Source: an uncultured Bacteroidia bacterium (GTDB taxonomy: Bacteria; Bacteroidota; Bacteroidia; Bacteroidales; UBA932). From it: a stretch of DNA of 10,684 nt. The stretch spans positions 1-10,684 of the forward strand of contig CADBMK010000020.1 of the NCBI GenBank assembly GCA_902795785.1. Direction: 5' to 3'. The position numbers and the translations under genes are program-made. The notes under the pieces were generated by a model, which was given only the letters and a program-made list of their open reading frames with translations, did no database searches and was not told where the DNA came from. How positions within the stretch are numbered: the stretch's first letter is position 1; each line of letters begins with the position of its first letter. Shown piece by piece: positions 1 through 6,886 of this stretch.

Positions 1-2229
1 AATGCCTCAAAGAAAGGTTTTGCTGATTTTGCCCTTGTGCGAAAAGGCCCCGTTGACCAGTTTGAGGCAAGATACAGTCTGGCAGGTCTTCCGGGATTCG
101 AGGAGACCGCTCCTTATGAATTCCTGGCCAGGCACGGAATCGGCTGCGGACGCGAGGGCTATATCAGATATGAGGGCGACGCCACCATATATAACTTCCG
201 TGACGTACCTGTGACATCGGTGCTGGATACCACCCTGCTGATGATTTTCAATATCGTGGACAGGCATCCTGAGACCCAGGATATCGTCATCGCGGGAGAT
301 ATCAACACGTCGGCCGTGGTAGAACGCCTGAAGGTGCTTTCCATGATGGTTCCGCAGAGAACTGCCGCGCCTGAAGGGACAGCCTATGTCTGGAAACCCG
401 GGAAAGAAAGAAATGTCATTCATTCAAGGAGGGCCGTGGGAGCATCTTACAGGTCTCCGCGCACTCCACGTGAGAATATGGCAACTGCGCAGCCGGTTGT
501 GACCAGCAAATTCTCCATTGAACTGGGAATGATAGTGAAAACCAGGGTGGAACGCGCCCTGAACGCCGCCGGAATTCCTTTTGAGAGCGTAGTGGTGGGT
601 CATACCAGCAGTTCTCAGACTCCTGGTGACGAGATGTACGATTTCAAGGTCATCACACGGCCTGAATTCAGTTCGGCAGTTGCGGGAATCCTTGGCGCCG
701 AGCTTTCTGACATGGATCGTAACGGCGCTTCCGTGGCAGAGTATCAGGAGGCTAGGAACGAGCTGCTCCGCAACGCTGATATCATAGTTGGAGGCACGGC
801 AGGGCAGGATTCGACCATCGTGCGCAGATGCGTGGCGTCTTATCTGTACGGCGCATCCCTGGCGTCTCCGGAGACGGTCATCGGATTCTTCACATCCAAG
901 GCTATGGATATCGTCAAGGAGGCTGCGCTATTCAATTCATTTACCGGCGCCATCCTTGACAGGCAGGAGAATCTTACGCTGTCCGTGCTATCGGATGGGG
1001 ATGTGAAGGCCTTCGACGAGGGCTGGACGAATGCGGAGAGGTCATTGGACGTTAAGGTTATCGAGTTCCCGGATACCCTTGGCCTCAAGACCACGCCATA
1101 CAGGTTTAAGGTTAAGCGCAGTGTGCCTGAGCCTATATCAGGCGGCACCCTGATTACATATTCAAATGGCATCAGGGTAATCTATGCCAGAAACACTTCG
1201 ATGAAAGGCCGTTTTGCATATAGCCTTCTGTTGCGTGGAGGCGGCAGCCTGCTGGGCGGGATGACGCCGCAGGAGCAGGCAAAACTGCCCGATATGCTTT
1301 TTTGCGACAACATCTCCGGACTTGACGGCTATGCTTTCCGCAGAATGCTTACCTGCAACGGTATCGTAATGCATCCGTCGGTGACCCCGGTGGCGATGAC
1401 GCTGACCGGCTCCGCTCCGAGCGATAAGCTGGGCCTTCTGATGAAGTCCCTCCTTTCCATTTCCGGAGCCAGGAATCCGTCCGGCCAGGACGAGTTCACG
1501 GTTAAGGCTGAGAAATACTTCGATTCCCAGTTCTCACACGTGTCGGACGGCTATATTATCCTTATCGGAGACCTTGAGGCAGACCACGTGAAGAAGCTTC
1601 TGTCCAACTATGTTGCTGGTTTCTCGGTGAACAAGGTTCCGTTCTCCCGTCTGGACTCATCCGACGCTCCCGCTTCAGGAATCCTGCTTGAGACGGCTGA
1701 GGGGGACACCGATATGATTAGTGCACGCAGAACCGCCCTCCTTCCGTTCACGACGGAGAGGCTTCTTGCCCTAAGGCTTGCTTCAATGGTGGCAAGGAAG
1801 GCTTATGTAGGTGCCCTTTCTCCTCTCGGGTGGTCCGTTGACATTGATTATTCTTATGACCTTATGCCTCACGAGGCAATCCAAGCCAGGATTGACATAT
1901 TCCCGGCAAAGGAAGAAGGTCTGCCGGACTTCGTCTCTCCTAATGATCCAATGGCGGCTTTGGCTGCCTTCAGGAAGGCGTTGAAGACAATGACCACCAA
2001 CGAGGCTGAACTCAAGATATACAGGGATATCGTCCTTGCCGAACTGAAGGCGGATGTCGGGAACCCTGAGTTCATGGTGAAGGCTGTCCTGGCAAGGTAT
2101 GCAGTGGGGAAGGATCTGGTTACTAATTTTGAGGAGAAACTCAAGTCAGTTAAAGTTGAGGATGTCAATGCCATGCTGAGCGCAATTGCCGGGGCTGGCG
2201 GAAAGGATATCATCGTTAAGAGTAAATAA
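1..2229 (+). CDS. M16-family (insulinase-fold) protein, zinc site lost, 5' end outside window
   Basis: The frame is open from base 1, so the true start lies upstream; the GTG at 37 is internal. 742 residues are visible (numbered from base 1), against roughly 930 in catalytic Bacteroidota M16 proteins. The layout fits two M16 halves. Residues about 1-105 resemble domain 1 (an ADFALV start, then TIYNFRDVPVT at 62-72 and DIVIAGDIN at 94-102). Residues about 165-350 resemble domain 2. A second domain-1-like start, YSNGIRVIYARN, is at 387-398, and the last domain runs from about 510 (YIILIGDLEADHV at 518-530) to the end. The HxxEH zinc motif expected near 26-32 reads SLAGLPG. The stretch that normally carries the downstream glutamate ligand, between 85 and 94, is missing. 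I infer a non-catalytic M16 homologue, perhaps a partner of an active M16 peptidase or a structural periplasmic protein. Any signal peptide would be upstream. The DUF3109 gene starts one base after the stop. Family assignment is by remembered consensus, not by a search. Confidence 0.78.
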   Translation, partial: NASKKGFADFALVRKGPVDQFEARYSLAGLPGFEETAPYEFLARHGIGCGREGYIRYEGDATIYNFRDVPVTSVLDTTLLMIFNIVDRHPETQDIVIAGDINTSAVVERLKVLSMMVPQRTAAPEGTAYVWKPGKERNVIHSRRAVGASYRSPRTPRENMATAQPVVTSKFSIELGMIVKTRVERALNAAGIPFESVVVGHTSSSQTPGDEMYDFKVITRPEFSSAVAGILGAELSDMDRNGASVAEYQEARNELLRNADIIVGGTAGQDSTIVRRCVASYLYGASLASPETVIGFFTSKAMDIVKEAALFNSFTGAILDRQENLTLSVLSDGDVKAFDEGWTNAERSLDVKVIEFPDTLGLKTTPYRFKVKRSVPEPISGGTLITYSNGIRVIYARNTSMKGRFAYSLLLRGGGSLLGGMTPQEQAKLPDMLFCDNISGLDGYAFRRMLTCNGIVMHPSVTPVAMTLTGSAPSDKLGLLMKSLLSISGARNPSGQDEFTVKAEKYFDSQFSHVSDGYIILIGDLEADHVKKLLSNYVAGFSVNKVPFSRLDSSDAPASGILLETAEGDTDMISARRTALLPFTTERLLALRLASMVARKAYVGALSPLGWSVDIDYSYDLMPHEAIQARIDIFPAKEEGLPDFVSPNDPMAALAAFRKALKTMTTNEAELKIYRDIVLAELKADVGNPEFMVKAVLARYAVGKDLVTNFEEKLKSVKVEDVNAMLSAIAGAGGKDIIVKSK

Positions 2230-2230
2230 A

Positions 2231-2848
2231 GTGGCAGAAAATCCGTTTGGAACAATAATTCAGATTGGGGACATCCTGGTTTCCGAGGATGTGATTACAG
2301 AGTACTTCGCTTGCGATTATGAGAAGTGCAAGGGCTGTTGCTGTGTGTACGGTGACAGCGGTGCGCCTGTGGACGAGTCCGAGATTGAAGCTCTGGAAAG
2401 GAATTATCCCGTCTATTCTCCTTTGATGCAGCAGAAGGGACGCGATATAGTTGCCCAAAAGGGGTTCTTTGATATAGATATCGAGGGAGACATAGTTACT
2501 CCTGTGGTTCCGGGCACACCCGGGAAGGAGGAATGTGTCTATACCCACTTTGACGAGGACGGCAACTGCCTCTGTTCTATTGAAAAATGTTTTTTTGCAG
2601 GGAAGTGCAACTTCCGTAAGCCGGTTTCCTGCTGGCTGTATCCAATCCGTGTCACCAAACTGACCGGAGGCGGCCAGGCCCTCAATGTCCACAGGTGGCA
2701 TATCTGCAAGGATGCGTTTGAAAAAGGAGGGCGTGAAAAGGTCCGTGTTTACCAGTTTTTGGAGGGACCTTTGAAGGAGGCTTTCGGGGAAGATTTTTAT
2801 GACGCATTATGCGCAGCGGCACAACATATTTTGAGGACTAAACAATAA
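2231..2848 (+). CDS. DUF3109 family cysteine-rich protein
   Basis: This is a 205-residue cytoplasmic-looking protein with no signal peptide or membrane segment. The start is GTG at 2231, one base after the M16 stop; an in-frame TTG at 2186 would lie inside the M16 gene and is less likely. Twelve cysteines stand out: C28, C33 and C36-C38 (a CxxxxCxxCCC cluster), C102, C113, C115, C120, C126, C134 and C159. The segment KPVSCWLYPIRV (130-141) resembles the KPxxCxxYP motif of the YkgJ/UPF0153 cysteine cluster proteins, and HRWHIC (154-159) is also typical. DUF3109 (PF11307) is common in Bacteroidota and has no established function. Binding of zinc or an Fe-S cluster is an inference from the cysteines. 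The one-base spacing implies co-transcription, probably translational coupling, with the M16 gene. Family call is confident; role unknown. Confidence 0.88.
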   Translation: MAENPFGTIIQIGDILVSEDVITEYFACDYEKCKGCCCVYGDSGAPVDESEIEALERNYPVYSPLMQQKGRDIVAQKGFFDIDIEGDIVTPVVPGTPGKEECVYTHFDEDGNCLCSIEKCFFAGKCNFRKPVSCWLYPIRVTKLTGGGQALNVHRWHICKDAFEKGGREKVRVYQFLEGPLKEAFGEDFYDALCAAAQHILRTKQ

Positions 2849-2863
2849 TTTTTATTAAATTTG
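2830..2863 (+). promoter_or_regulatory. Possible Bacteroidota promoter for the TPR-U32 pair
   Basis: A perfect TAnnTTTG match (TAAATTTG, 2856-2863) lies in the spacer after DUF3109, with TTTG at 2830-2833 as a candidate -33 box. The 22-base gap is longer than the usual 19-21, so the pair is imperfect. A start of transcription near 2870 would leave a leader of about 58 bases before the ATG at 2928. Confidence 0.4.
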
Positions 2864-2872
2864 TAGAGATGA

Positions 2873-2893
2873 GGTCCTGACGGACCGTCTTTT
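2873..2893 (+). other. Small GC-rich stem-loop followed by a T-run
   Basis: GGTCC (2873-2877) and GGACC (2882-2886) form a perfect 5-bp stem around the loop TGAC, followed by GTCTTTT. Two readings are possible: a weak intrinsic terminator after the M16-DUF3109 pair, or a stem-loop at the 5' end of the TPR mRNA if the TAAATTTG box upstream is used. Five base pairs is short for a terminator. Confidence 0.35.
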
Positions 2894-2927
2894 GTATTTG
2901 ATAGTAACACTAATTAAATAAATAGAA

Positions 2928-3860
2928 ATGAAGAAACTCATCCTTATTCTTTCTGCTGCGATTCTTTCAGCAGGCGTAGCATTCGCTCAGGACGTAGCCG
3001 AGGCTACGGCGACTTACAACTCAGGTGCTGAGGCACTCCAGACAGGTGACAAGGCATCCGCAGTCGTTTATTTCAAGAAAGCCCTTTCTCAGGCAGAGGC
3101 TTGCGGAGAGGCAGGTGCTGAACTGGTAGGAAAATGTAAGTCTGCAATCCCTCAGGTTGTTCTTTCTGCAGCTAAGGATGCATTCAACGATAAGGATTTC
3201 GATGCAGCTCTTGCCAAGGTTGAAGAGGCAAAGAAGGCTGCCGTGGAATATGGCGCAGAGGACGTTAAGGTTGAGGCAGAGTCCCTCGTCCCTACTATCC
3301 TTATGCAGAAGGGAAACACTGCTTTTGCAGCAAAGGATTTCGCAGGTGCAATTGAGCCTTACAAGCAGGTAGTTGCCGCTGATACCACTAACGGTACTGC
3401 CGCTTTCCGTCTTGGTGCAGCCCTCCTTTCAACAGGCAAGACTGATGAGGCTGTGGCAATGCTCGAGCAGGCTGCCCGCAACGGCGAGGAGAAGTCTGCA
3501 AACAAGCAGCTCTCTACAATCTTCCTTAAGAAGGCTAACGCAGCCAGCAAGGCTCAGAAGTATGCTGATGCCATTGCAGCTGCTGACAAGGCCAACTCTT
3601 ATCTTGAGAACGCCAACGCTTACCTTATCAAGGGTTCTGCTTCTCAGAAGCTCAATAAGGCAGACGATGCCATCGCCGCATACGAGAAGTTCCTTTCCCT
3701 CGATCCTAACAACAAGAACGCCGCAGCTTACGTCTTCACACTCGGAGTGCTTTATCAGCAGAAGGGTCTGAAGGACAAGGCTAAGGAGGCTTATAATAAG
3801 GTCCTCTCTGATCCTAAGTATGGTGCAAACGCCAAGGCGGCTCTTGCAACTATCAAGTAG
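2928..3860 (+). CDS. Exported tetratricopeptide-repeat protein
   Basis: This is a 310-residue protein. Residues 1-20 are a typical signal peptide (two lysines, a hydrophobic core, then AFA with probable cleavage before QD), and there is no lipobox cysteine, so the mature protein is probably soluble in the periplasm. The remainder is a helical repeat array with about seven TPR units, near 27-58, 79-110, 123-155, 157-188, 198-230, 231-262 and 267-297. Clear TPR features include GNTAFAAKDFAGAIEPYKQV and the AIAAYEKFLSLDPNN segment around 248-262. Composition is very rich in Ala and Lys, and lysine is mostly AAG, which may reflect strong expression. The role is probably protein-protein scaffolding; no catalytic domain is present. 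The U32 gene starts three bases after its stop, so the two are almost certainly on one transcript. The ATG at 2928 is chosen because it places the signal peptide at the very N-terminus. Confidence 0.9.
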   Translation: MKKLILILSAAILSAGVAFAQDVAEATATYNSGAEALQTGDKASAVVYFKKALSQAEACGEAGAELVGKCKSAIPQVVLSAAKDAFNDKDFDAALAKVEEAKKAAVEYGAEDVKVEAESLVPTILMQKGNTAFAAKDFAGAIEPYKQVVAADTTNGTAAFRLGAALLSTGKTDEAVAMLEQAARNGEEKSANKQLSTIFLKKANAASKAQKYADAIAAADKANSYLENANAYLIKGSASQKLNKADDAIAAYEKFLSLDPNNKNAAAYVFTLGVLYQQKGLKDKAKEAYNKVLSDPKYGANAKAALATIK

Positions 3861-3863
3861 TTT

Positions 3864-5690
3864 ATGACTCAGCTGGAACTTCTTGCTCCGGCAAGGACTT
3901 ATGACATCGGCATTGCAGCTATCAGTTGCGGTGCCGATGCCGTCTATATTGCCGGTCCGTCCTTTGGCGCAAGGAAAGACGCTGGAAACTCCGTGGAAGA
4001 TGTGCGGAAGCTCTGCGATTTTGCGCACAGGTTTGGTGCAAGGATTTTCGTTACGCTGAACACCATCCTCTTTGACGAGGAAATTCCCGAGGCCCGGAAG
4101 ATGCTCCGTGAGATAGAGGATGCCGGTGCGGACGGTTTCATCGTTCAGGATTTCGGGGTGCTCACCTTTGGCGCAAGGGTTCCGCTTCATGCTTCCACCC
4201 AGTGTGCTGTCAGAACGCCCGAAAAAGCCGCATTCCTTGAGAGCCTGGGTTTCTCCAGGGTTGTGATGGAAAGGCAAACCAGCCTTGCGGATATCCGGGC
4301 GGTCAGGGAAAAGATTCACGGAGAAATTGAATACTTCGTCCACGGAGCCCTTTGCGTCTCATATAGCGGACAGTGCTATATGTCCGAGAATATTGACGGA
4401 AGAAGCGCCAACAGGGGTGCCTGTATCCAGGCCTGCCGATCTCTTTATGATCTGGTGGACTCGGACGGAAAGGTTTTGAAAAGGAACAAGGCGCTGCTTT
4501 CCCTAAAGGATTATAACCTTTGCGACAGGCTTGGTGAACTTGCCGCGGCCGGAGTCAATTCATTTAAGATTGAGGGCCGGCTTAAGAATATTTCCTATGT
4601 CAGGAATGTTGTGAGGGCTTATTCCGAGGCCTTGGACGAGGTTGTGGCAGCCAATCCGGGCCAGTATTGCAGAGCTTCTTTCGGAAAGGTGAGCGGAGGC
4701 TTTGAACCCAGCCTTGACAAGACTTTCAACAGGGGCTATACCAGCCTGTTCATCGACGGGGAAAGAAGCCGCGGGTGGTCCAGCATGGATGCGCCCAAGT
4801 CCGTTGGCGAGTATATCGGCCGTATTGCGGCTGTGAGGCCGTCAGGCAGGTTTGATATGCTTATCGACGTGGAGCTTGAAAAAGGTGTGCTCCTTAAAAA
4901 CGGGGACGGTTTCTGCGTTGTTGGAAAGGATTCCCTTACCGGTTTCCGCGGAGATGTGTGCAGCGGTTCCAAAATTACGGCCAAGGCGCTGAAGGATGTG
5001 CGCCCGGGCCAGAAACTATATAGAAATATAAGCGCTTCGTTTGAGAAGTCTCTTGAGAATAATCTTCCTCAGAGGACCATCGACGTCCATGTCCAGATGA
5101 AGGCCACCGATGCGGGCGTGGAAGTCATCGCTTTGTCGGAAGACGGCAGGGAGGCCACCTTCGTCACCTGCCGGGATGCGGAGCCTGCCAGGGACTGCGT
5201 ACGTATCAGGGAAGCCGCAAGGGCTCAGATTGGCAAGAAAACCGGGGATTACAGCTTCTGTCTGGATTCGTTTGAAGGAGAAGTCCTTCCGTTCCTGCCA
5301 GCCTCGGCGCTTAATGAGATCAGAAGGACTCTTGCCGGGATGCTCGATGCCCAGCCTGTCAGGAGGCGTCCTCTGGCTATGGGAACTGTGGATGAATCCG
5401 TCAGGATTCCCGAGCCTGAACTCTCCTACAAATGGAACGTCGCCAATAAGGAGGCCCGCAGGATTCTTGAAAGCCGTGGTGCACAGGCCGTTGACCCTGC
5501 CTACGAGCTGGCCCACCAGGCCGGAGCAGAACTTATGAGGATGAAATACTGTATCAAGTATGAACTAGGCCTCTGTCAGAAAAGGCAGGGCGCTCCTGCC
5601 ACCAAGCCTCTGTTCCTTCTTAATAACGGCCGCAGATTTGCCTTACACTTCGATTGCAAAGCCTGTGAGATGTCTCTCACCGAGGCCTGA
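3864..5690 (+). CDS. U32 family protein (RlhA/TrhP-type, annotated as collagenase-like peptidase) with DUF3656-like and C-terminal Cys module
   Basis: This is a 608-residue protein without a signal peptide. Residues 1 to about 260 form the U32 TIM-barrel-like core (LELLAPA at 4-10, then GADAVYIAG at 23-31). The U32 signature is intact at 156-174 (E156, F158, G161, C164, G169, C171, S174), and RSANRGACIQACR follows at 180-192. C164, C171, C187 and either C191 or C220 are the likely [4Fe-4S] ligands known from U32 relatives UbiU and UbiV. Residues about 300-490 match the position of the DUF3656 region of long U32 proteins such as E. coli RlhA, which is required for 5-hydroxycytidine at 23S rRNA position 2501. 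A C-terminal module carries C563, C571, C598 and C601, possibly a second metal site. I infer RNA base hydroxylation (rRNA or tRNA), not proteolysis; the exact substrate cannot be assigned. It starts three bases after the TPR gene. Confidence 0.88.
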   Translation: MTQLELLAPARTYDIGIAAISCGADAVYIAGPSFGARKDAGNSVEDVRKLCDFAHRFGARIFVTLNTILFDEEIPEARKMLREIEDAGADGFIVQDFGVLTFGARVPLHASTQCAVRTPEKAAFLESLGFSRVVMERQTSLADIRAVREKIHGEIEYFVHGALCVSYSGQCYMSENIDGRSANRGACIQACRSLYDLVDSDGKVLKRNKALLSLKDYNLCDRLGELAAAGVNSFKIEGRLKNISYVRNVVRAYSEALDEVVAANPGQYCRASFGKVSGGFEPSLDKTFNRGYTSLFIDGERSRGWSSMDAPKSVGEYIGRIAAVRPSGRFDMLIDVELEKGVLLKNGDGFCVVGKDSLTGFRGDVCSGSKITAKALKDVRPGQKLYRNISASFEKSLENNLPQRTIDVHVQMKATDAGVEVIALSEDGREATFVTCRDAEPARDCVRIREAARAQIGKKTGDYSFCLDSFEGEVLPFLPASALNEIRRTLAGMLDAQPVRRRPLAMGTVDESVRIPEPELSYKWNVANKEARRILESRGAQAVDPAYELAHQAGAELMRMKYCIKYELGLCQKRQGAPATKPLFLLNNGRRFALHFDCKACEMSLTEA

Positions 5691-5695
5691 CTCAA

Positions 5696-5724
5696 TTAAC
5701 ATTTTGTTATTAACATTTTGTTAA
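5696..5724. repeat. Perfect 14-bp tandem repeat with internal dyads (possible operator)
   Basis: TTAACATTTTGTTA occurs twice, head to tail and without mismatch (5696-5709, 5710-5723). With the next A, the second copy is a perfect dyad, TTAACA-TTT-TGTTAA (5710-5724); the first copy keeps five of the six arm pairs. The repeats cover the -33 box and the whole spacer of the ATPase promoter, which is where a repressor or activator would bind. Regulation is an inference; the repeat itself is directly visible. Confidence 0.8.
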
Positions 5725-5733
5725 TTATGTTTG
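5703..5733 (+). promoter_or_regulatory. Bacteroidota promoter of the ATPase gene
   Basis: TTTG (5703-5706) is followed after exactly 19 bases by TATGTTTG (5726-5733), a full match to the Bacteroidota -33/-7 consensus. Transcription would start near 5739, giving a leader of only about 10 bases before the ATG at 5749. The -7 box covers the upstream in-frame TTG at 5731, which argues against that codon as a translation start. Confidence 0.7.
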
Positions 5734-5748
5734 CAAAAAGAACAGAAG

Positions 5749-6879
5749 ATGCAGGACAATCCATTCATTCTAGAACCTTTCAGGTCTAAGGAGTACTTTT
5801 GTGACAGAGAGCAGGAGACAGAAGAAATCATCCGCAATATCGCGAATGGTCGGAATACCACATTGATTTCCCCACGCAGATTAGGTAAAACCGGATTGAT
5901 ATTCCGCGTGTTTGAGGAAATAAAGGAGCGTGCATTGTCCTATGAGACTATTTATGCGGATATCAGTGACACGCTTTCTTTGGAGGATTTCATAAAGGTA
6001 TTATCCGATGCAGTCGTAGCAAAATTGAATAAACAGCAACGTATAGCCGCGTTCTTCAAGTCTTTGAAAAGTGTCAGACCTTTGCTTGGACTGGACCCTA
6101 TGACCGGTTCACCTCAGGTGTCGTTTACTTTTTCTGATGAAAACCAAAAACAGAGTACTTTGATAGATGTCCTTGCTTATCTTGAGAACTACCCTCAGAA
6201 GATTGTCGTCGCCATAGACGAGTTTCAGCAGATAAGAGAATATGACGGCATTAATATGGAGGCGGTGTTACGTAAGAATATCCAGCACTTGCATAATGTG
6301 CGTTTTATCTATTGCGGTAGCAAGAAGCACACGATGACCGATATGTTTACCAATGCTAAAAAGCCGTTTTACGAAAGTACATCTTTCTGCTATCTGACGA
6401 AGTTGCCGGTTTCGGTCTATGCTCCTTTTATCCGTGAGAAGTTTGAGGAGGCCGGGAAAACCATAGATAACGATTCCATTGATTATATCCTTGAATGGAC
6501 CAGGGTACATACTTACTATACACAGCGTCTTTGTAATGAGGTTTTCGCTCAGTCTGACGGAAACGTTGATAATACTGTCGTACAGAAGGCTATCCAAACG
6601 ATTCTGGAATCTGAGCGTGAACGCTTCCTGGAACTTCGCCGGCTTATTACCCGTTCACAGTGGAAGATGCTTGCTGCTATTGCCAAAGAGGGCAGCGTGA
6701 CACAGATTACCGCATCTGCATTCCTGTCAAAGTATGGCATTACTTCGGGACCAACGGCAATCAGAAATGTTCAGGCCCTCATTGATAAGGAATTGGTTTT
6801 AGCCACCACAGATGAGGGTGGAACCTCGTACTCTGTTTATAACGTATTTCTATCCAGATATTTGGATATGGAACGGTAA
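5749..6879 (+). CDS. Archaeal-type AAA ATPase with C-terminal winged-helix domain (PF01637/COG1672-like)
   Basis: This is a 376-residue soluble protein. The N-terminus has the family's 'NPF...F..REQE' look (residues 4-24). The P-loop is SPRRLGKTG (41-49); S41 replaces the usual first glycine, as is frequent in this family. Walker B is KIVVAIDEFQ (151-160) with D157 and E158, and a sensor-like FIYCGS is at 186-191. From about 300 to the end the pattern fits a winged helix: SQWKMLAAIAKEG, then SGPTAIRNVQALIDKELV (333-350) and a short Y-x-V-x-N-x-F end. No nuclease, protease or membrane segment is visible. Such ATPases are often multicopy in Bacteroidota, and their cellular role is unknown. Base composition differs from the neighbours: about 40% G+C in 5941-6180, against about 54% in 4141-4380 of the U32 gene (hand counts), consistent with horizontal acquisition. 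It has its own promoter and converges on hemW with a 7-base gap. The start is ATG at 5749 rather than TTG at 5731 because the promoter covers the latter. Confidence 0.87.
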   Translation: MQDNPFILEPFRSKEYFCDREQETEEIIRNIANGRNTTLISPRRLGKTGLIFRVFEEIKERALSYETIYADISDTLSLEDFIKVLSDAVVAKLNKQQRIAAFFKSLKSVRPLLGLDPMTGSPQVSFTFSDENQKQSTLIDVLAYLENYPQKIVVAIDEFQQIREYDGINMEAVLRKNIQHLHNVRFIYCGSKKHTMTDMFTNAKKPFYESTSFCYLTKLPVSVYAPFIREKFEEAGKTIDNDSIDYILEWTRVHTYYTQRLCNEVFAQSDGNVDNTVVQKAIQTILESERERFLELRRLITRSQWKMLAAIAKEGSVTQITASAFLSKYGITSGPTAIRNVQALIDKELVLATTDEGGTSYSVYNVFLSRYLDMER

Positions 6880-6886
6880 TGGGACT

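Noticed and set aside
37..39. GTG as the start of the M16-like protein
   Set aside because: The frame is open to base 1 and the upstream residues continue the family's ADFALV pattern, so the start lies outside the window.
2186..2188. TTG start for DUF3109 overlapping the M16 gene
   Set aside because: It would add 15 residues unrelated to the family start; the GTG at 2231 fits the conserved N-terminus and the gene spacing.
3429..4343. 304-codon open frame on the minus strand across the TPR and U32 genes
   Set aside because: It is antisense to two well-supported genes, crosses their boundary, and its translation shows no recognisable domain. It is a by-product of their codon bias.
3864..5690. 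Collagenase or protease function for the U32 protein
   Set aside because: The name is historical. The conserved cysteines and the relationship to RlhA, TrhP and UbiU/UbiV point to Fe-S-dependent hydroxylation, and no protease catalytic site is visible.
5731..5733. TTG as the start of the ATPase gene
   Set aside because: It falls inside the -7 box of a strong promoter match, and the ATG at 5749 gives the usual family N-terminus.
5691..5748. Short CRISPR-like array or mobile-element end
   Set aside because: There are only two abutting 14-bp copies without spacers, and no inverted terminal repeat or target duplication was found around the ATPase gene.
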